Below, in pieces: positions 52,079 through 60,219 of a DNA stretch of 64,000 nt. The notes under the pieces were generated by a model. The model was not told the origin of the DNA. It worked only from the letters and a program-made list of their open reading frames with translations, and searched no databases. The translations under genes and the position numbers were made by a program. The stretch is from Bradyrhizobium sp. Ec3.3 (GTDB taxonomy: Bacteria > Pseudomonadota > Alphaproteobacteria > Rhizobiales > Xanthobacteraceae): the NCBI RefSeq assembly GCF_000472925.1, contig NZ_AXAS01000011.1, positions 124,001 to 188,000 on the forward strand, written 5' to 3'. Every line of letters begins with the position of its first letter. Positions within the stretch are counted from its first letter, which is position 1.

Positions 52079-55000
52079 ATGCCCAGGAAGGCCAGCCGAT
52101 CAAGAAAATTGAGCGGGATCGTCGAGCGCGCGCATCCGGATAGCCAGCCGAGATCGGGCGATGAGCAGTTTTCCGCAGACTATACGGTGACCAGCACAAC
52201 CGACGGCGGCGGACGCGTGCTGACCGATGTCGAGGTGATTCTGGTCTTCTGGGGCAGCTTCTGGACCACGACGCCTGCTCCGTCTCCTTCCAGCGACGAG
52301 TACAAGCAAGCGATTATCGGCATCCTCACGGGCCCCTACATGGGCGGCCTGCGCCAGTATCGCGGCGTCGCGCAGGGCACGCTGATCTTCACCGATCTCA
52401 ACGACAGCACGAGTCCGGTGGATCAATATACCGATGATGACGTGAAGACGATGCTCAAGGACCGGCTCGACCACACCAGCATGCCGCCCCCGGCATCAGG
52501 CCACAACCGCTTCTACGCCGTGATCGTGCCGCCGGGCATCAGGAACAAGCTCACGACCACCAACAACTTCGTGGGGCAGCATCAGAGTTTCACCTACAAG
52601 GGCGTCACAGGATACTATGCCTGGGTGGACAATACGGGTTCGCTGACGGGGCATAATTGCGTCACCAAGGTCTTTTCCCACGAGCTGATCGAGGCGTGCA
52701 CGAACCCCGACGTCGATACCTCGAACAACAGCATCCTGGTCAACGGCACCAATCCCGACGGTTCGACGGTCACGAACGACGAGATCGGCGACACCTGCAA
52801 CAACCAGTTCGCGACGATCGACGTCAACGGCGTCAGTTGCTCCGTCCAGGCTTACTGGAGCAAGGCGGACAACGCCTGCATCCTTCCAACCGGGACTTTG
52901 ACCTTCCTGGTGGACAAGGACACTTTCGGCAAGGATGAGGTGCAGGATGTCATCAACACCAGCGGCGGGACGTTCGAGCAGGCGTTCTGGCTCGTCGTCG
53001 ACGGATTCAGCAAGAACACGTTCAGCTCTCTCAACGTCACGGTCCCGCTGCCGACAGGAGCGTTCGCCAACCTCAGCGGGATCTCGATTACTCAAAATCC
53101 AAACATCGATTTTGAGAACGGTGCAGACCCCGGCGCGCAGCAGAGGATACGAGTCCCGTTCGACATCACGTTCTCGAACGCGGCCCTCACGCATTTCCCG
53201 GCGTCCGGCAGTCAGACCTTAGAGCTCGATGCCTTCCTTGCGACTGACGGCAACCAGGTGCCGGGCACGAACGCTTCGACCCTGTTTGAACTGGTGGCGG
53301 GTGCAGACCCCTATTTCACCAATGTCGATCCGACCCAGAACAATGTCTTCTATCTGAGCCAGGACCTCAGGGTCTTCACTGCGACGCCCGGCCTGTCCCA
53401 GCATCCGGTTGCCGGTGCGCCGGCCTTTGCAAGTGACAGCGTCAACGGCGCATTCACCTATATCCAGGACCTGCTCACGTTCCTGAACAACAATTTCAGC
53501 GATCCGGCCGGGGCCGATCCCTTCAACTCGATTCTTCCGAGCCAGGGGGCGGCATTGCAGGCCGACTCTTCCGTGACTCCATTCACCATCCAGCTCACGC
53601 CCACGTTCCCGCCGACGTTCAATATCTTCAACAACTACAACTTCGCGGTGGCGAGAGTCCGCATGCGCGGCACCGCGGGCCCGGCAGGCGAAGCCAAGAA
53701 TGCCCGCGTGTTTTTCAGGCTGTTCGTGACGCAGAGCCCCGATACGGACTATCAAACGAGTACGACCTACCCCTTCAATCCGGATGCGGCGGGCTTGCCC
53801 GGTTCGCCCCAGGTCGGCGCCGGTCACGTCACGCTACCGTTCTTCGCGACCGGAAATCTCGCCGGTAACACCGATTACGACAATGGTGGCGTCAACAACC
53901 GCGATATCGAGATCGCGAGCGGGAATGACAGCATCTGGGTCTACTACGGGTGCTTCCTGAACCTTTATGATTCCGCCAACGTGATCGACGGCAAGCAGGC
54001 TCTGGCGTGGCTTGCCGGAACTCACCACTGTCTGGTGGCCCAGATCGCGTTCGACGATGCTCCGATCTTCATCGGGGCACGTCCCGAAGCGTCGGACAAG
54101 CTGGCGCAGCGCAATCTCCAGGTGACGGTCTCGGACAATCCGGGGCCGGCCTCGACGCACCGGATCCCGCAAACGTTCGATATCCGGCCGAGCACCATGG
54201 TCAGCCGAAAGACGCTCGTCGACGAGCTGATGATCGACTGGGGCAAAATTCCACACGGGAGCGTCGCCTCGATCTATTGGCCGCAGGTTCAGGCCTCCGA
54301 CGTGCTTGCGCTCGCATCGCAGCTTTATCCTGCACATTCCCTGACGGCAGGAGACACGAATACGATCCAGTGCAAGATCACGGGCGGCGTCACCTATGTG
54401 CCGATCCCGATGACTGCGGGCGAAAACTTCGCAGGTCTCCTTACGGTGGACCTTCCCACAACCGTCGTCACCGGTGAGGAATTCAATGTGATCGTCAGGC
54501 GCGTGGGACGGCAAGTCTCGAAACGCGACGTTTCGATCCAGAGGCCAGTTCTCGAGAGGAATGCCAATCCGGACGTCGCTGTTCCGCGCCAACCATTTTC
54601 CTGGCGATATGTCATTGGAACGTTTCAGATCAAGATTCCAGTCTCGACGTCTGCCGTGATGCTGCGTCCCGAGGAAGACACGTTGGCGATCATGAAATGG
54701 CGATTGCAGCAGACTGCGCCGTCAAATCGGTGGTTTGCCGTGCTGCAGCGGTATGTCGCATTCCTGGCGGACCGCGTCGCCGGGCTTGGGGGCGATCCCA
54801 ATGCCATTCCACCGTCACCCAATGGTGCGCCGGTTGAAGTGCCAAGCCCCTGCCTCGACGTCGTCGAGTACACAGGGAAGGTTGCCGAGATCATCTTCGA
54901 CTGCTTCGGCGAGCTCGAGGGCTTTGTGCTCGCCGACTGCTGCACGACGCATGCCTTCAAGACGTGCGAGCGGCAAGTGGGAGAGCTGCTCCTGAGGGCA

Positions 55001-55081
55001 TGCAGGGACCGGTTGCTTCTATCCGTTTTCGCTCTGAAGCATGACCGTTCGAAGGTTCATCGCATGGTCATTCGGGGTTGA
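52079..55081 (+). CDS. 1000-residue protein with HELxEA/EIGD metalloprotease-like N-terminal domain
   Basis: No family name is assigned with certainty. There is no signal peptide: the N-terminus is basic (MPRKASRSRKLSG). Residues 35-270 resemble bacterial relatives of the plant EXORDIUM/Phi-1 family: VEVILVFWGSFW, YAWVDNTGSLTGHN, FSHELIEACTNPD (201-206 HELIEA), NDEIGDTCNN and VQAYWSKADNACI. The HExxE plus EIGD set could bind a metal. Residues 270-800 are long beta-rich segments (VDKDTFGKDEVQDVIN, then SDKLAQRNLQVTVSDNPG near 680-700). Residues 905-980 have a Cys-containing helical end. GGAGGGAGAG precedes the ATG at 52079. The coding looks slightly less GC-rich than neighbours, which hints at transfer. 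Confidence 0.85.
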   Translation: MPRKASRSRKLSGIVERAHPDSQPRSGDEQFSADYTVTSTTDGGGRVLTDVEVILVFWGSFWTTTPAPSPSSDEYKQAIIGILTGPYMGGLRQYRGVAQGTLIFTDLNDSTSPVDQYTDDDVKTMLKDRLDHTSMPPPASGHNRFYAVIVPPGIRNKLTTTNNFVGQHQSFTYKGVTGYYAWVDNTGSLTGHNCVTKVFSHELIEACTNPDVDTSNNSILVNGTNPDGSTVTNDEIGDTCNNQFATIDVNGVSCSVQAYWSKADNACILPTGTLTFLVDKDTFGKDEVQDVINTSGGTFEQAFWLVVDGFSKNTFSSLNVTVPLPTGAFANLSGISITQNPNIDFENGADPGAQQRIRVPFDITFSNAALTHFPASGSQTLELDAFLATDGNQVPGTNASTLFELVAGADPYFTNVDPTQNNVFYLSQDLRVFTATPGLSQHPVAGAPAFASDSVNGAFTYIQDLLTFLNNNFSDPAGADPFNSILPSQGAALQADSSVTPFTIQLTPTFPPTFNIFNNYNFAVARVRMRGTAGPAGEAKNARVFFRLFVTQSPDTDYQTSTTYPFNPDAAGLPGSPQVGAGHVTLPFFATGNLAGNTDYDNGGVNNRDIEIASGNDSIWVYYGCFLNLYDSANVIDGKQALAWLAGTHHCLVAQIAFDDAPIFIGARPEASDKLAQRNLQVTVSDNPGPASTHRIPQTFDIRPSTMVSRKTLVDELMIDWGKIPHGSVASIYWPQVQASDVLALASQLYPAHSLTAGDTNTIQCKITGGVTYVPIPMTAGENFAGLLTVDLPTTVVTGEEFNVIVRRVGRQVSKRDVSIQRPVLERNANPDVAVPRQPFSWRYVIGTFQIKIPVSTSAVMLRPEEDTLAIMKWRLQQTAPSNRWFAVLQRYVAFLADRVAGLGGDPNAIPPSPNGAPVEVPSPCLDVVEYTGKVAEIIFDCFGELEGFVLADCCTTHAFKTCERQVGELLLRACRDRLLLSVFALKHDRSKVHRMVIRG

Positions 55082-55133
55082 ACGATGCGGCAGGCGGACG
55101 GTGCTCGTGGGCATGCCACGAAGCGTCCGCAAG

Positions 55134-55157
55134 CGTCGGGGCCGGCCGGCCCCGACG
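55134..55157. terminator. perfect 24-base palindrome between convergent genes
   Basis: CGTCGGGGCCGG is followed immediately by its exact reverse complement CCGGCCCCGACG. It lies in the 92-base gap between the 1000-residue gene and the TonB receptor gene, where a bidirectional transcription stop would be expected. There is no T run and no loop, so a protein site is also possible. Confidence 0.55.
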
Positions 55158-55173
55158 GGAGCAGGAAGCGCGC

Positions 55174-57444
55174 CTAGAACCGCTGCGAGACGCCGACATA
55201 GAAGCCGCGTCGCGGCCCGTATTGCGGCGCGAACACGCCGATGCCGGTGCCGTCTCGGATCTGGTAGATCGTGTCGAACAGGTTCACCACGTCGAAGCGC
55301 ACCGTCGTCGGCTTTTTCGGCGCCACGATGTTGAAGTCGTGCGACAGGCCGAGGTTCACCTGCGTGTAGGCGGGCAGGTGATCGGTGTTGGCAAAGCCCG
55401 CGCGCAGGCCGCTGCCATAGATCATCGACACGCTGTAGCGCGTGCCGTCCCACAGATAGGACGCGCCCGCCGAGGCCGTCAGCGTCTGCGCGTGGTCGGT
55501 GTAGACATAGTGGGTCGCGATGTAGTTGAGCTCGTCCTGGCCGAACAGGTACTGGTTCGAGACGATGTTGGTCGCGATCTGCCTGGCCCAGGCGAGATTG
55601 GCATAAGCGTTGAAATTGCCATTGTGATAGGTCGACTTGACCTCGAGGCCGATGTTCTCGCCGCGATCATAGTTGAAGCCGTTCAGCACATAGGCCGCGC
55701 CGAACTGGCCGTCGTCGAGCAGATTGCGCGCGATCTTGTAGTAGCCGTCGACCCCGACCTCGAGGCCCGGGATCGGATAGATCTTCTGCACCACGCCGAC
55801 GTCGAACACGTGTGACCGCTCCGGCAATACCGGACTGCTGACCGGAACCTCCGGCGTCAGCGTGTTCGCTAGCACGTTGGGCGGCGTCACCAGCGCAAGA
55901 TTGGTGGGCGAGGCGATCACCTGCGACGGCGGAGTGAAGTTGCGCGCATAGCCGGCATGGAACGTGGTGCCGTCGAACGGCTTCCAGGTCAGGCTGACGC
56001 GAGGGCTGAGCTGGTTGGCGTTCACATACTGGTACATCTGGTCGAAACGCAATCCGGCGTTCAGGGTCAGATTGTTGGTGATCCGCCACTCGTCCTGGAG
56101 ATAGGTCCCGATCAACCAGCCGGTCTTGGCATTGGAATCGAAGATCGAGAACGGCGCATCGATCGTGCCTGCGGTGGGATCGGTCGGGTCGGCCAGCGGC
56201 AGCACGGTCGAGCCGTTGTTGACCAATGTCCGCTCCGCGCTGACGCTGAAGCCGAAGCGCAGCGTGTGGGCATAGCCGACGCGCCAGGCGGTGTCCTGCT
56301 GGATGCCGTTGACGAGGCTCTGCCGGTAGACGTCGGAGGACACGCCGTTGAAGACGAGATCGCCGATCGGGTCGGGGTAGAAGTGCAACTGGCTGTAACG
56401 GTTGAAATAGGCGATCTGGGTGTCCCATTCGCCGACGGACTTCTGGTAGGCAGCGACGTTGAACTGGTTGAACTCGTTCTGGTGCTCGTTGAGCTTCGAC
56501 GAGTCGAAGTTGGACACGCCGAATGCCGTGAAGTTCGGCGTCTGTCCGGGATTGTTCGGGATCTGGAACGTCGCGTTCGACACGCCGCTCATGAAGGTCA
56601 GACGGCTGGTGGGATCGAGCACCGTCGACAGATAGAGGAATCCCTTCTCCTGATTGGTGCGGTCATGGATCGCGTTCACAGATGCCGTCGGATTCTCGAT
56701 GCCGAGATTGTTCTGGAGGAAGCGGCCCGAGACGAAATACTGCGTCTGCCCGGCGGTCCCGCCATATTCGACGTTCGTCGAGATCGTGCCGTTGCTGCCG
56801 CCATAGACGCCGACGACGCCGGAATTGTTGAAGGCGTCCGCCTTGGTCTGGATGTCGAGCACACCGGCGGTGCGGAAGCCGTACTGCGCGGGCAATGCGC
56901 CGGTGAGGAGGCTCATGCTGCCGACAATCCCGGTATCGAGGATCTGCCCGAATGCGCCGACGCCGTCGGGGAGCATGACGCCGTTGATGCGGTACTGCAA
57001 ATTGGCGTGCTCGTTGCGCACATGCAACTCGCCACTGGCGGCCGAATCCTGGGTCACTCCGGGGAATTGCAGCAGCACCTTGTCCAGCGTCGCATTGTTG
57101 CCCTGGGGCAGCGCCTCGATCGCCTGTCGGTTCATCGTGTGCGAGGTGGCGCCGATGGGGGCGACGACGTTGTCGCGGGTCTGGTCGAACTTCGCATTCT
57201 GGCCAGCCACGGTCTGCGCCTCGGTCGACGGCGGCGTTTCCGGCGCCTGGAGACGCTTTCGCACGGTGCGAACCTTCGGTGGACGCGACGGATGCACGCG
57301 TGGGGGGGCAGTGACCTCAACGCTGGGCAAGGTCGTGGCGGCGCTCGGCGCGGCGGTCTGCGCCATGGCGGTGCTGTTGAGATAGAAAAGCGTGAGCGTG
57401 GCTATGCCTGCGCCCGCCAAGCGGGGTCCTGAAGATACCAACAT
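55174..57444 (-). CDS. TonB-dependent outer-membrane receptor
   Basis: This 756-residue protein has a signal peptide (AGAGIATLTLFYLNSTAMAQ), a periplasmic Pro/Arg-rich stretch, a plug domain (about 95-215: NATLDKVLLQFPGVTQDSAA, YRINGVMLPDGVG, GFRTAGVLDIQTK) and a 22-strand barrel. The barrel ends in the C-terminal aromatic FYVGVSQRF, as expected for BAM recognition. A clear siderophore motif is lacking. Together with the DUF2946 gene upstream and the Zur/Fur-like palindrome, a metal or metallophore ligand is inferred. The gene is second in a two-gene minus-strand unit. Confidence 0.92.
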   Translation of the reverse strand: MLVSSGPRLAGAGIATLTLFYLNSTAMAQTAAPSAATTLPSVEVTAPPRVHPSRPPKVRTVRKRLQAPETPPSTEAQTVAGQNAKFDQTRDNVVAPIGATSHTMNRQAIEALPQGNNATLDKVLLQFPGVTQDSAASGELHVRNEHANLQYRINGVMLPDGVGAFGQILDTGIVGSMSLLTGALPAQYGFRTAGVLDIQTKADAFNNSGVVGVYGGSNGTISTNVEYGGTAGQTQYFVSGRFLQNNLGIENPTASVNAIHDRTNQEKGFLYLSTVLDPTSRLTFMSGVSNATFQIPNNPGQTPNFTAFGVSNFDSSKLNEHQNEFNQFNVAAYQKSVGEWDTQIAYFNRYSQLHFYPDPIGDLVFNGVSSDVYRQSLVNGIQQDTAWRVGYAHTLRFGFSVSAERTLVNNGSTVLPLADPTDPTAGTIDAPFSIFDSNAKTGWLIGTYLQDEWRITNNLTLNAGLRFDQMYQYVNANQLSPRVSLTWKPFDGTTFHAGYARNFTPPSQVIASPTNLALVTPPNVLANTLTPEVPVSSPVLPERSHVFDVGVVQKIYPIPGLEVGVDGYYKIARNLLDDGQFGAAYVLNGFNYDRGENIGLEVKSTYHNGNFNAYANLAWARQIATNIVSNQYLFGQDELNYIATHYVYTDHAQTLTASAGASYLWDGTRYSVSMIYGSGLRAGFANTDHLPAYTQVNLGLSHDFNIVAPKKPTTVRFDVVNLFDTIYQIRDGTGIGVFAPQYGPRRGFYVGVSQRF

Positions 57445-57590
57445 TGTCCTGATTCCGATCAGGCGCGGCCGAAATCCGGCTTCGACAACGAGCGCCTGCC
57501 GCCGACACGCGGCGGATCAATTTTCGAAAGCCCGACGGAGGCTTGCGCGCACGACGGCGGCAGCCCGTTGGGCGGTTCAATCGACGGAGA

Positions 57591-57983
57591 TCAGGAAGCG
57601 GGTGGGGCGCGCGGCTGGAACGCGTGGCCGGCCGACTTCAGATGGATGAATTCTGCGTCGGTGGTGCGGTAGAGGAATTCGACCGCCTGCGGCAGATGCA
57701 GCAGCGGCGGCGTCGCGAACACGACCGTGCTCGCCATCGAGACGACGGCGCAGATGGCGCAATTGTCGTCGCCCTGCCGGTCGTGGTCGGGGTTGGCCGG
57801 CGACTGCTTCTGCAGCGCTGCACGATCGACGGACGCGATGCCGCCCGCCTGTTGCGACGACTGGAGCAGGGGGGCAGCCTGCGCGAACCAGTGGCTGTGG
57901 CCGAAGGTCAGCGCGAGCTGCATCAGCATCGCGAAGATCGCGAGCCGGGCGCCATGCCTGACGTTCGAGCGGAACCACTTCAT
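57591..57983 (-). CDS. DUF2946-type exported small protein with His/Cys motifs
   Basis: This 130-residue protein has an N-terminal signal-anchor (MLMQLALTFGHSHWFAQAAP), a His/Asp-rich middle (NPDHDRQGDD) directly followed by the CxxC motif NCAICAV, and a hydrophobic stretch. This is the DUF2946 pattern, often found beside TonB receptors or copper genes. HSH, HDR and CxxC could bind a soft or borderline metal. The ATG at 57983 is preferred; a GTG at 57995 is in frame, directly after GGGGG. It is first gene of the unit with the TonB receptor, 146 bases apart. Confidence 0.8.
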   Translation of the reverse strand: MKWFRSNVRHGARLAIFAMLMQLALTFGHSHWFAQAAPLLQSSQQAGGIASVDRAALQKQSPANPDHDRQGDDNCAICAVVSMASTVVFATPPLLHLPQAVEFLYRTTDAEFIHLKSAGHAFQPRAPPAS

Positions 57984-58029
57984 TCGAAAACGCACCCCCG
58001 CATCGCGGCAGCCAATCCCCCGGCCATCA

Positions 58030-58073
58030 CGATGTTACAATGTAACATCGCAAGATCGTGGCGCGCATGTCAA
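58030..58073 (-). promoter_or_regulatory. Zur/Fur-like perfect palindrome over the DUF2946-TonB receptor promoter
   Basis: CGATGTTACA (58030-58039), one central base, TGTAACATCG (58041-58050): a perfect 21-base inverted repeat with the TGTTAC/GTAACA core seen in Zur-type boxes. On the minus strand a TTGACA (58068-58073) lies 17 bases before it, so the palindrome begins at the minus-10 position. It is 47 bases from the DUF2946 start. Confidence 0.75.
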
Positions 58074-58076
58074 CTG

Positions 58077-58106
58077 CGGGAGGCGCGGCCGCTGTGGCCG
58101 GCCTCC
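58077..58106 (-). terminator. GC-rich hairpin after the 687-residue gene
   Basis: GGGAGGC.. and GCCTCCC arms enclose GCGGCC/GGCC around a short loop, 35 bases after the stop of the minus-strand gene ending at 58141. There is no T run, so termination is a guess; it may insulate that operon from the metal-type promoter. Confidence 0.5.
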
Positions 58107-58140
58107 CGATGTGATCTTCATGCAACGGAATTCGTGGGGC

Positions 58141-60204
58141 TCAGCGCCCTTCGCGCACCCAGGTCGCGGCGAACGCACCGAGCAGGAGCAGCAGCCCGAT
58201 CAGCCCGGCGAAGATCGGCAGCACGCCGACGCCTTTCACCACGCTGGCATCGCGCATCCTGACCCCCATCCAGCCGTCGCCGTGGAAGACGCTAGCCGAG
58301 CGTACCGGCACGACGCGGGGCAGATCGACGCTCGATCCGTCGACGACGCGCACGGCATCGCCGCCGGTTGCCTGCGTCAGCGGCTTCAACGTCTCGGCGG
58401 TCGAGGTGACCTCCGAAAATTCCTTCGGATTGGTTGGACCGACATTGATCAGCGCCTTCAGGGTGCCGTCGGTGGCCTGCCAGAGACCTAGCTCGCCGGC
58501 CGGCAGGCTGGCGCGCCATTCGCCGGGGTCGCCAGCGTTGAGCGTGAGATCGCGCGTCACGCCGGAGGGCGAGGTCACCGTCACCGGCTGCACGCTGTCG
58601 GACATGGTCTGGCGCACCACGATGAGATCCTTGCCCTGCACCTGAAGGCGCAGCGCCTCCTCGTCGAGATCCGGCTGCTTCATCAGCCAGTGCGACATCC
58701 GCCGCAGCAGGTCGAGATGCGGGCCGCCGCCCTCATAGCCGCGCGCCCACAGCCAGATGTGGTCGGAGAGCAGCAGCGCGACGCGGCCTTCGCCGAACCG
58801 CGACAGGAACAACAGCGGCTTGCCGTCGGCGCCGGTCATGACTGGCGAGCCGGTCGCATTCCTGGTGTCGACGGTGCGGAAGAATCGGGCCCAATGCGGC
58901 GGCTCGCTCGCCGAGCCTTCGAGGCCGCGCGTCACGGGATGGCGTTTGCCGGTGTCTGAGAGGTGCGCATAGAACGGCTTCTCGGTGACGCCGACCGGCT
59001 CGGCCGGCAGCACCGAATCCAGAGGCGTGCGCCAGATGCTGGTGTTGGAGGCGTAGTCGGGACCGGCCGAGACCAGCACCGCGCCGCCCGAGCGCACATA
59101 GCGCGCGATGTTGTCGAAATAGGCGATCGGCAGCACGCCCTGGCGGGCATAGCGATCGAAGATGATCAACTGGAATTCGTTGATCTTCTGCTGGAACAAT
59201 TCGCGGGTCGGAAACGCGATCAGCGACAATTCGTTGATCGGCGTGCCGTCCTGCTTCTCCGGCGGGCGCAGGATGGTGAAATGCACGAGATCGACGCTGG
59301 CGTCGGACTTGAGCAGGTTGCGCCAGGTACGCTCGCCGGAATGCGGCTCACCGGAGACCAGCAGCACGCGCAGCTTGTCGCGCACGCCGTCGATCGCCAC
59401 CACGGCGCGGTTGTTGACCGGCGTCAGCTCCTTCTCGAGCGGCGAGGCCTCGATCTCGACGATGTTCGGACCGGCATGCTTGATGTCGACGTCGACGCTT
59501 GCGGTCTGGCCGCTCGACAGCGTGCGCTCACTGATCGTCTCGCCGTCACGGCGGATGGTGACCTTGGCGCGTTCGCCAGTCACCCCCTGGTCGTCGAGAC
59601 GGTAGGTGATGGTCTGGGTCTGGCCCACGATGCCGAAGCGCGGCGCGGCGGTGATTGCGATGCGGCGGTCGCGCTCGTTCTTCTGCCCGGTGATCAGCGC
59701 ATGCACCGGCGCCTGGAAGCCGATCGCGGCGGCATTCGCCGGGATGTCATGCACCCGGCCGTCGGTGATCAGGAACGCGCCGGCGACGCGATCGACCGGC
59801 ACGTCGGAGAGCGCGGAGGTGAGCGCGCCAAACAGTTTTGTGCCGTCGGTCTCGCCGTCGGCCTGTCCAGCCTCGACGACGCGCACCTCGAGTCCCTTGA
59901 TCCGCTTCAGGCTGTCGACCAGCGCCTCCTGCGCCTGGGCGGCTTCCTTGGTGCGATTGCCAAAGTTCTGGCTCGGGCTCTTGTCGACGACGACGGCGGC
60001 GACCGAGGTGAGGGGATCGCGGTCCTCGCGGGTGAAGGAGGGGTTTGCGAGCGCAAGCAGGAACAGCGCCAGCGCGGCGACGCGCACCGCCGCGCCTCGT
60101 GCGCGCGCAAGCAGCAGGAAAATAGCGATGACCACGATCGCGGCAAGCGCGATCCACAAGACGATCGTGGGAACAAGCGGCGTGAACGCGATGCCGTAAT
60201 TCAT
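58141..60204 (-). CDS. large membrane protein of the DUF58/DUF4159 operon (glutamine-amidotransferase-like fold)
   Basis: This 687-residue protein has two N-terminal TM segments (about 11-33, 40-56), a VWA-like region starting AAVVVDKSPSQNF, and a beta-rich middle. A class I amidotransferase-like domain follows (LRVLLVSGEPHSGERTWRNL, IIFDRYARQGVLP, YVRSGGAVLVSAGPDYAS) without the catalytic Cys. A C-terminal TM ends in TWVREGR. It resembles proteins encoded after BatA-like genes in alphaproteobacteria. Third visible member of a coupled operon; start 16 bases after the DUF4159 stop. Role unknown; envelope stress or aerotolerance by analogy to Bat operons. Confidence 0.82.
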   Translation of the reverse strand: MNYGIAFTPLVPTIVLWIALAAIVVIAIFLLLARARGAAVRVAALALFLLALANPSFTREDRDPLTSVAAVVVDKSPSQNFGNRTKEAAQAQEALVDSLKRIKGLEVRVVEAGQADGETDGTKLFGALTSALSDVPVDRVAGAFLITDGRVHDIPANAAAIGFQAPVHALITGQKNERDRRIAITAAPRFGIVGQTQTITYRLDDQGVTGERAKVTIRRDGETISERTLSSGQTASVDVDIKHAGPNIVEIEASPLEKELTPVNNRAVVAIDGVRDKLRVLLVSGEPHSGERTWRNLLKSDASVDLVHFTILRPPEKQDGTPINELSLIAFPTRELFQQKINEFQLIIFDRYARQGVLPIAYFDNIARYVRSGGAVLVSAGPDYASNTSIWRTPLDSVLPAEPVGVTEKPFYAHLSDTGKRHPVTRGLEGSASEPPHWARFFRTVDTRNATGSPVMTGADGKPLLFLSRFGEGRVALLLSDHIWLWARGYEGGGPHLDLLRRMSHWLMKQPDLDEEALRLQVQGKDLIVVRQTMSDSVQPVTVTSPSGVTRDLTLNAGDPGEWRASLPAGELGLWQATDGTLKALINVGPTNPKEFSEVTSTAETLKPLTQATGGDAVRVVDGSSVDLPRVVPVRSASVFHGDGWMGVRMRDASVVKGVGVLPIFAGLIGLLLLLGAFAATWVREGR

Positions 60205-60219
60205 GTATTCATGTCGCTC

